A stretch of DNA of 11,198 nt from JACDAN01 sp036380355 (GTDB lineage Bacteria > Actinomycetota > Thermoleophilia > Gaiellales > Gaiellaceae): positions 1 through 11,198 of the forward strand of contig DASVEW010000071.1 of NCBI GenBank assembly GCA_036380355.1, written 5' to 3'. The notes beneath the pieces were generated by a model. The model was given only the letters and a program-made list of their open reading frames with translations, searched no databases and had not been told where the DNA came from. Below are positions 7,137 through 11,198 of this stretch, piece after piece (within the stretch, counting starts at the first letter, position 1; each line of letters opens with the position of its first letter). The position numbers were made by a program, and so were the translations under genes.

Positions 7137-8720
7137 CTACAAAGACCCCGGAGTGCGCAAGATCTTCCAGAGCATGTACAGGCCGAGCGCCGAGGCGACG
7201 GCGAAGCCGACCACGGCGATCCCGTCGTTCACGCGGGCCATCCACGCGGAGGCGAGCAGGAGCCCGGCGACGATGACCGCGGCGCCGATCCGGTTCGCCG
7301 CCGAGCGCATCACCGCCTCGAGCTCCTCGAGGTTCGCCGGGGTGATCCCGATGCGCAGCGTCCCCTCCTCGAGCCGGTCGGTGACCTGCCCGATCCGGCG
7401 GGGCAGCCGCGCCAGCGGCGCCAGTTGCGTGAACGCGTAGCTCGCCAGCTCGGTCGGCTCCAGCCGCTTCTCCCCCTCGCGCAGCATCAGCTCGAGCGCG
7501 TCCGCCCGTAGCAGCTCGACGGGATCCAGCGACGGATCGAGGACCCGCGCGATCGAGTCGGCCTGGGCGAGCGTCTTGCCGACCAGGGCGAAGCTCGTCG
7601 GCAGCCGGATGGCGTGCTTGACGGACATCCGCTGAAGGTCGGCCAGCGCCTCGCCGGCGCGGATCCCGGAGAGCGGCCGCCAGTGGTAACGGGGGAGCTT
7701 GCGCCGGAGCTCGGCGACGAACGCCGGCTCGTCGGACTCCAGCGTCGTCTGCGAGAGGGCGAGGATCAGCGCGGCGACGTCGTCACCCCGGTTCTGCGCG
7801 ATCGCCAGGAGCAGCTGGGCGATCGTCGATCGCGTGTCGTCGTCGAGCCGGCCGAGCAGGCCGAAGTCGAGCAGGGCCAGCCGCCCGTCCGGCGTCAGCA
7901 GCACATTGCCCCGGTGCGGGTCGGCGTGGTACACGCCCTCAGCGGCGACCTGGCGCACGTAGGCCCGGAAGAACTCGCGCGCAAGATGTGCGGCACGCTC
8001 CTCGTCGAGGCCGTGGTCGTCCGCGACCCGCTTGCCCTCGATGTGCTCGAGGACGAGCACCTCCTCGGTGACGTACGGGTGGATCACCTTCGGGACGACG
8101 AGGTCGGCGTGGCCGGCGAGGAAGCGCCCGACGAGCTCCGTGTTGTTCGCCTCCTCGGTGAAGTCGAGCTCGGCCCGGAGGTGAACGTCGACCTCCTCGG
8201 CGAGCGCCGAAAGCTGGAGGATCCGCGCCCTTGCGGACCGGCGCTCGAGGAAGTCGGCCGCCGACCTGAGCAGGTCGAGGTCGACGAGCGCCTGCTCGAG
8301 CACACCGGGCCGGCGGATCTTCACGACGACCTCGCGTCCGTCCGTCAGCAGCGCCTTGTGGATCTGGGCGATCGACGCCGCGGCCAGCGGCTCCGGGTCG
8401 ATGCGAGCGAAGGCGCTCGTGCCGATCGAGCGCCCGATCACGGGCTCGAGCTCCGAGAAGGGGACGGGCGGGACCTCGTCGACGAGCCGCGTCAGCTCGT
8501 CGATGTAGACGTCCGGCATGAGGTCCGGCCGCGACGAGAGAAGCTGGCCCAGCTTGACGTAGGTCGTCCCCAGCTCTTCTAGCGCGCGGCGAAACTCGCG
8601 CGCCGCTTCGGGGGTGGCCGGCCGCTCGCCTGCGACCCCGATCTCGCGAAGCACGCGCAGCAGCCGCGTCCTCCGCGCCACCCGCCCCACTTCGAGCGCC
8701 CGCCTCAACCGCTCTCCCAC
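7137..8720 (-). CDS. ABC1/AarF/UbiB family atypical kinase-like membrane protein
   Basis: This 527-residue protein has the ABC1 (UbiB/COQ8) signatures in order: the KxGQ motif YVKLGQLLSSRPDLMP (Lys56-Gln59), the Ala-rich nucleotide loop AAASIAQIH (113-121), the ATP lysine in VVVKIRRPGV (Lys134), ELDFTEEANN (184-193), HADPHRGN (265-272) and the metal-binding DFG (285-287). Two hydrophobic C-terminal helices (about 475-495 and 500-520) anchor it in the membrane. Relatives are ATPases that support isoprenoid quinone synthesis or lipid handling; in a menaquinone-type bacterium the exact role is unknown, so I give no symbol. The start is GTG at 8720 with only a weak ribosome site. A terminator-like hairpin and the selD leader follow its stop. 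Confidence 0.88.
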   Translation of the reverse strand: MGERLRRALEVGRVARRTRLLRVLREIGVAGERPATPEAAREFRRALEELGTTYVKLGQLLSSRPDLMPDVYIDELTRLVDEVPPVPFSELEPVIGRSIGTSAFARIDPEPLAAASIAQIHKALLTDGREVVVKIRRPGVLEQALVDLDLLRSAADFLERRSARARILQLSALAEEVDVHLRAELDFTEEANNTELVGRFLAGHADLVVPKVIHPYVTEEVLVLEHIEGKRVADDHGLDEERAAHLAREFFRAYVRQVAAEGVYHADPHRGNVLLTPDGRLALLDFGLLGRLDDDTRSTIAQLLLAIAQNRGDDVAALILALSQTTLESDEPAFVAELRRKLPRYHWRPLSGIRAGEALADLQRMSVKHAIRLPTSFALVGKTLAQADSIARVLDPSLDPVELLRADALELMLREGEKRLEPTELASYAFTQLAPLARLPRRIGQVTDRLEEGTLRIGITPANLEELEAVMRSAANRIGAAVIVAGLLLASAWMARVNDGIAVVGFAVASALGLYMLWKILRTPGSL

Positions 8721-8786
8721 GAGCGGATTCTTGCCGCTACGCGCCGCCGCCGCGCGGTCGCGAAAGCGACGTCCGGCTATCGAGGG

Positions 8787-8814
8787 TCGCTGAAAGTCGT
8801 GAGACTTTCAGCGA
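8787..8814. repeat. Perfect 12-bp palindrome with GTGA loop
   Basis: The arms TCGCTGAAAGTC (8787-8798) and GACTTTCAGCGA (8803-8814) are fully complementary with a 4-base GTGA loop, a GNRA tetraloop if transcribed rightward. A second hairpin with a GAAA loop is 16 bases to the left. The form suggests a REP-like extragenic palindrome, or an RNA structure in the ABC1 leader. Confidence 0.7.
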
Positions 8815-8906
8815 AACGAGCGAATCGCGCGCCGCGCACTTCGCGAAGAAGCCGGCTCCCCCCGCGGAATCCGGTTTCCTCGTTCGCGCGTCTGAAAGGT
8901 GTTTCG

Positions 8907-8945
8907 GGCGACTGTCCGCGAATCGAACCCCTGACGGACAGTGCC
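8907..8945. repeat. Inverted repeat ACTGTCCG/CGGACAGT
   Basis: Eight perfect pairs (8911-8918 with 8935-8942) are extended by GGC/GCC across one bulged G. The 16-base loop includes GGTTCGATTCG on the minus strand, which resembles a tRNA T-loop. There is no acceptor stem or anticodon arm around it, so I treat it as a palindromic repeat and not as a tRNA. Confidence 0.6.
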
Positions 8946-8985
8946 TCCCTCGGGGCCGCCGGTGCTTGGCAGCGTCAACCGGCGA

Positions 8986-9090
8986 CTAGAACCTCAGCCA
9001 GTTGTCGAAGAAGCCTCCACCGCTCACGGCAGCGAGGGTCGTCAGGGCGACGAGGAGCGAGATCTTGAACCGAGTCTTCAGTGCGATCAC
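8986..9090 (-). CDS. Small exported or membrane peptide, candidate signal for the adjacent HTH-TPR receptor
   Basis: This 34-codon frame begins 8 bases after the stop of the HTH-TPR gene. Two starts fit. GTG at 9090 overlaps the ribosome site and has AGGA six bases upstream. CTG at 9081 lies eight bases after GGAGG of an exceptional AAGGAGGTGATC site, giving a 31-residue product. From the CTG the product starts MKTRFK (basic), continues with the hydrophobic core ISLLVALTTLAAV, and ends SGGGFFDNWLRF before TAG. This is the layout of a short secretion signal plus a small mature tail; AVS just before the glycines is a possible signal peptidase site. A tiny export-type peptide directly 3' of an HTH-TPR regulator is the arrangement of Rgg/SHP, PlcR/PapR and AimR/AimP pairs. 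I do not recognise the peptide itself; a single-helix membrane microprotein is the alternative. Confidence 0.65.
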   Translation of the reverse strand: MIALKTRFKISLLVALTTLAAVSGGGFFDNWLRF

Positions 9091-9096
9091 CTCCTT
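9085..9096 (-). promoter_or_regulatory. Full-length Shine-Dalgarno of the peptide gene
   Basis: AAGGAGGTGATC on the minus strand is complementary over twelve bases to the canonical 3' end of bacterial 16S rRNA. It is far stronger than the other ribosome sites in this window and sits right after the receptor stop codon. This implies high translation of the peptide and is the best evidence that the small frame is real. Confidence 0.8.
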
Positions 9097-9098
9097 TC

Positions 9099-10505
9099 CT
9101 AGAACCTGAAGTCCTGGAGCGCTTCAGCAGCGCGCCGGTAGAGCTGCGCGGCCACCTGGTCCTGACCGCGCCGCGCCGCAAGGTCGCCCTTGGCGATCCA
9201 CGCGGACGCCCGATGGCTGACGGAGGAAAGCTGGTCGAAGCTGCGCTCTGCCTCGTCGAAGGCCTTCGCGGCCTCGTCGAGGCGGCCCTGCTCGAGGAGC
9301 GAGCGCCCGAGCACGAGCTGCGCATTCCCGATCTCGTCGACGACGTCGACGCGGTCGCCGAGGAGCTTCAGGGCCTGGCGCGCCTGCTCCTCCGCCGGCT
9401 CGACCTGGCCGGTGCGGAGGTTCACCTGGGCGAGCGACGAGACCGCACGAGCGGCATCTGCCTCGCTGCCGTACTCGAGGAGGACGCGGAACGATTCGTT
9501 CAGCTGCTCGACGGCCTCGTCGGGCTTGCCGAGCAGGAAGCTCAGGCCGCCGAGGTTGTTCAGCAGCTTGCCGACGGCGGCGCGGTCCGCGATCTCCTCG
9601 AACTGCGACTTCGCCTGCTCGGCGTACTTGCGCGCGAGCACCCACTGGCCCTGCCGCTCGGCGACGAGCGAGGCGTGGAAGTACACGCGGGCGACCGAGC
9701 GCGGATCGTCCAACGCCTCGGCGAGCTCGAGCGCGCGCTCGAGATCCTCGCGAGCCGCCTCGTAGTCCCGCTGGCGGCGGTAGCACCGCGAGCGCCACCC
9801 AAAGATGTCGGCGCGAAGGCGGTCGCACGGAAGCTCGGAGTTCTCGGCCAGCGCGAGCGCCTCGTTGAAGAGGCTGATCGCCGTCTGGATGCTCGCCAGC
9901 TCGACGCGGCAGGCGCCGAGTCGGAACAGGATCTCCGCCCGGTCGATGTCCGAGAACATCGCGTCCTCGGCCATGGTGCGCGCGCGCGTGAGGAGCTCGA
10001 TGGCTTCCTTCACCTGGCCCATGCGCATCCGGACCCAGGCTTCCCCGGAGAGCGAGCGCATCTGCAGCTCGACCGCGGCGATGCCGGCGATCGTCGGGTA
10101 GATGCGCGTGAACTCCTCGAGCGCCTCGGGGTAGTCGTGGTTCTCGCTGAGCGCCTCCGCCCTCGTCAGCGACGCCTCGATCCGGCCGCGCTCGTCGGCG
10201 GCGACGCCGCTGGCGAGAAAGCCCGGATCGACGTTCAGCCGCTCGGCGAGCCACTCGATCGTGTCCTGCGTCGGGCGGGTCTTGCCGCGCTCGATCTGCG
10301 AGACGTACTCCTTCGAGAAGCGCTCGCCCGCGAGGTCCGTCTGCGTGAGGCCCGCGTTGACCCTGAGCGTGCGCAGTCGCTCGCCCAGGCCTCCGTTCGG
10401 AAGGCGGCCGAGGCGCTGCGGCTTGCTCTGGACGACGCGGTTCACTAGCGGGTCAACTCCTGGGCGGCTACGTGCGACCACTTGACCATACGACAATCCC
10501 TCCAT
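9099..10505 (-). CDS. XRE-family HTH regulator with TPR repeats, RNPP-like peptide receptor candidate
   Basis: This 468-residue protein starts at an ATG with GGGGGA eight bases upstream. Residues 1-38 are a basic leader. Residues 41-97 are an XRE/Cro-type HTH: GLGERLRTLRVNAGLTQTDLAG, then the recognition region FSKEYVSQIERGKTRPTQDTI. From about 108 to the end come roughly nine TPR-like helical pairs, for example YFHASLVAERQGQWVLARKY, LLNNLGGLSFLLGKPDEAVE and GRSLLEQGRLDEAAKAFDEA. HTH plus TPR superhelix is the build of RNPP receptors (Rap, Rgg, NprR, PlcR, PrgX, AimR), which bind short re-imported peptides. No enzyme domain is seen. A GTG at 10445, preceded by AGGAG, is an alternative start keeping the whole HTH (448 residues). 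Downstream lies a tiny export-type peptide gene; upstream lies a divergent promoter with repeated CACTTGACC. Binding of that peptide is inferred, and a general TPR-containing repressor remains possible. Confidence 0.85.
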   Translation of the reverse strand: MEGLSYGQVVARSRPGVDPLVNRVVQSKPQRLGRLPNGGLGERLRTLRVNAGLTQTDLAGERFSKEYVSQIERGKTRPTQDTIEWLAERLNVDPGFLASGVAADERGRIEASLTRAEALSENHDYPEALEEFTRIYPTIAGIAAVELQMRSLSGEAWVRMRMGQVKEAIELLTRARTMAEDAMFSDIDRAEILFRLGACRVELASIQTAISLFNEALALAENSELPCDRLRADIFGWRSRCYRRQRDYEAAREDLERALELAEALDDPRSVARVYFHASLVAERQGQWVLARKYAEQAKSQFEEIADRAAVGKLLNNLGGLSFLLGKPDEAVEQLNESFRVLLEYGSEADAARAVSSLAQVNLRTGQVEPAEEQARQALKLLGDRVDVVDEIGNAQLVLGRSLLEQGRLDEAAKAFDEAERSFDQLSSVSHRASAWIAKGDLAARRGQDQVAAQLYRRAAEALQDFRF

Positions 10506-10593
10506 CCCGTCGATCCCCCGAATGGGTCATGGCTACGGGGGAAAACGAGTCAACCAAGCCTATAACAAAATCACTTGACCGAGGTACTTGACT
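10479..10593 (+). repeat. Repeated CACTTGACC motif, candidate operator
   Basis: CACTTGACC occurs exactly at 10479-10487 and 10572-10580, with a near copy TACTTGACT at 10585-10593. Inverted TTGAC cores lie at 10451-10458 and 10548-10555. The last two direct copies are 13 bases apart, and the third forms the -35 box of the rightward promoter. The first lies in the 5' part of the HTH-TPR gene. This pattern suits autoregulation by the neighbouring HTH protein, which is inference. Confidence 0.5.
10515..10541 (-). promoter_or_regulatory. Leader hairpin that can mask the regulator's ribosome site
   Basis: On the minus-strand RNA, CCCCCG (10541-10536) can pair with CGGGGG (10520-10515) around a 15-base loop. 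The GGGGG arm is the ribosome-binding sequence of the ATG at 10505, so the hairpin could limit translation. If the true start is GTG at 10445 this role disappears. Confidence 0.45.
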
Positions 10594-10616
10594 AGATGCG
10601 GGGGCGGCCGTATAGT
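10588..10616 (+). promoter_or_regulatory. Sigma-70-type promoter, divergent from the HTH-TPR gene
   Basis: TTGACT (10588-10593) and TATAGT (10611-10616) are separated by exactly 17 bases, close to the vegetative consensus and unusually clear for such GC-rich DNA. Transcription should begin near 10622-10624 and run rightward, away from the regulator, into non-coding sequence. Confidence 0.75.
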
Positions 10617-10621
10617 CAGTC

Positions 10622-10802
10622 CACCGAGCAGCGAGGCCACACAAAGGCCGAGGTGTTCGGGAGGCGCGCCAGATACGGCGACGGTGGCTCGGAGGAGTTG
10701 GCTGGGCCGCAGAGTCAAGGCCTCCGGGCCGTCGCCAAACGAGGTGGGCTCGCCGCTAGAGATACGAACCCCCGGGGCCGCAGCCCGGGGGTTCATCTTT
10801 TT
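10622..10802 (+). ncRNA. Candidate structured small RNA of about 180 nt
   Basis: The segment is bounded by a strong promoter and a strong intrinsic terminator and holds no credible coding frame. It can fold into a GGCC-ACACAAA-GGCC hairpin (10635-10649) closed by CACC/GGTG (10622-10625 with 10652-10655). A second long arm consists of GGCGACGG/CCGTCGCC (10677-10684 with 10729-10736) enclosing CGGAGG/CCTCCG (10690-10695 with 10721-10726), followed by the terminator stem. I see no signature of tmRNA, RNase P RNA or SRP RNA. The size would fit a 6S-like RNA, but I do not see the single long bulged rod. It could be a trans-acting RNA controlled by the neighbouring HTH-TPR protein. Confidence 0.6.
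10766..10802 (+). terminator. Strong intrinsic terminator
   Basis: An 11-bp perfect stem GAACCCCCGGG/CCCGGGGGTTC (10766-10776 with 10784-10794) with a 7-base loop is followed by ATCTTTTT ending at 10802. There is no matching T-run on the other strand, so it works rightward. Confidence 0.9.
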
Positions 10803-11198
10803 CGCGTCGGAACCGGCTTTGCCGGTTCCTCGCATCTGGCTCGAGGTCTCTCGACTTCGAGCCACCGTACGGAGCGGGGCTCGGGCTTCGCCCGAGCGCG
10901 GCATTCGCGCCGCAGCGGCGCTTCCTTGACCCCGTCGCGTCGGTGAACGACCGGGCAAAGCCCGCTCGTCGGCGCTTCCGGGAACGGGCGAACGTCGTGC
11001 AGCCGTCAGCGCGCCGCCTGGGGAGAAATCGTCCCACCTTCGGCACACTTGCGGCTTGACAGGTCGCGGTGTCTGGAAGTGATCTCAAATTGAGCAGGGA
11101 CCGAGGGGTGGCCGTCGAACGCCGCTGCTATGAAGAGATCAGATGCTCGACCTCGTCGACGGCGGGTGGGTCGTTCGAAGCCGCTGAAGTGGCGCGTC
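10803..11198. other. Non-coding stretch with a cluster of short-loop hairpins
   Basis: About 400 bases show no supportable gene. Hairpins sit close together: GGAACCGGC-TTT-GCCGGTTCC (10809-10829), TGGCTCGA/TCGAGCCA (10837-10864), GCTCGGGC-TTC-GCCCGAGC (10879-10897), GCGGC/GCCGC (10898-10913) and CGGGC-AAA-GCCCG (10952-10964). CGGCGCTTCC is directly repeated at 10916-10925 and 10970-10979. A TTGACA at 11056-11061 has no good -10 partner. A frame open from 11108 to the right edge is too short to judge. Confidence 0.6.

Larger units (their letters stand above)
8721..8985. other. Intergenic segment with palindromes, no convincing gene
   Basis: This 265-base gap lies between the small peptide gene and the ABC1 gene. 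It contains several inverted repeats: GTCGC-GAAA-GCGAC (8757-8770), a perfect 12-bp stem with a GTGA loop (8787-8814), ACTGTCCG/CGGACAGT around a 16-base loop (8911-8942) and a CGCCGGT/ACCGGCG-type stem just after the peptide stop (about 8957-8984). None is followed by a T-run. A small frame on the plus strand (8799-9068) is Arg/Ser-rich and antisense to the peptide gene, and I do not support it. Confidence 0.6.

Noticed and set aside
6959..7140. tRNA-Sec near selD, suggested by GGTTCGATTACC and by GGAAT/ATTCC and GGAGAG/CTCTCC pairings
   Set aside because: No TTCAAA anticodon loop, no correctly spaced acceptor, D and T arms on either strand; the paired blocks are under 60 bases apart.
6934..7245. 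Minus-strand 103-codon frame between the ABC1 gene and selD
   Set aside because: It overlaps the end of the ABC1 gene, has no ribosome site or recognisable motif, and covers the structured selD leader.
8911..8942. tRNA-like T-loop GGTTCGATTCG on the minus strand
   Set aside because: It is the loop of an inverted repeat and has no acceptor or anticodon arm, so neither a tRNA nor a convincing att site.
8799..9068. Plus-strand 89-codon frame
   Set aside because: Arg/Ser-rich, no ribosome site, runs antisense through the peptide gene and palindromes.
11056..11084. Promoter with a perfect TTGACA
   Set aside because: The bases at 16-18 spacing (around GTGATCT) are a poor -10 box and no gene follows inside the window.
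11108..11198. Partial CDS running off the right edge from GTG at 11108
   Set aside because: About 30 codons with no clear ribosome site or motif; cannot be judged without the sequence to the right.
1..11198. CRISPR array, insertion sequence or prophage genes
   Set aside because: No regularly spaced repeats, transposase, integrase or phage structural genes were seen.

Overview
The window is GC-rich bacterial chromosome with strong G/C bias at third codon positions and densely packed genes. The gene set (PAC2 protein, heme A synthase, ABC1/UbiB kinase, a Cys-type SelD, an XRE-TPR regulator) suggests an actinobacterium, perhaps of the Thermoleophilia type. That placement is an inference; there is no rRNA or taxonomic marker here.

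Left part (1-5252): the 3' end of a superfamily 2 helicase runs rightward and abuts, with no spacer, a leftward gene string. In transcription order (right to left) the string is apgM-like phosphoglycerate mutase, a proline-iminopeptidase-type hydrolase, ctaA heme A synthase and a PAC2 protein. Its first two junctions are 4-base GTGA overlaps and the last is a 9-base gap, so it reads as one translationally coupled operon.

Middle (5253-8720): still leftward are an ABC1/UbiB kinase-like membrane protein, selD, and an archaeal-type NMN adenylyltransferase (nadM-like) joined to selD by an ATGA overlap. A large two-tier inverted repeat separates nadM from apgM. selD has no ATG, GTG or TTG in frame ahead of its catalytic N-terminus. 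A CTG at 6958 restores the E. coli-like residue numbering and lies in a leader that can fold two mutually exclusive ways.

Right part (8721-11198): the most interesting region. A leftward gene encodes an XRE-type HTH followed by about nine TPR-like repeats, the architecture of RNPP peptide receptors (Rgg, PlcR, AimR). Eight bases after its stop codon begins an unannotated 31-34 codon gene with a Shine-Dalgarno fully complementary to the canonical 16S rRNA 3' end. Its product has a basic N-terminus, a hydrophobic core and a short Gly/aromatic tail, as expected for an exported signal peptide. Upstream of the receptor, a near-consensus promoter fires the other way into about 180 bases of structured, non-coding sequence ending in a textbook intrinsic terminator. 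Repeats of CACTTGACC surround that promoter. Together these could form a receptor, peptide and divergent-RNA signalling module. The far right holds hairpins with three-base loops and no convincing gene.
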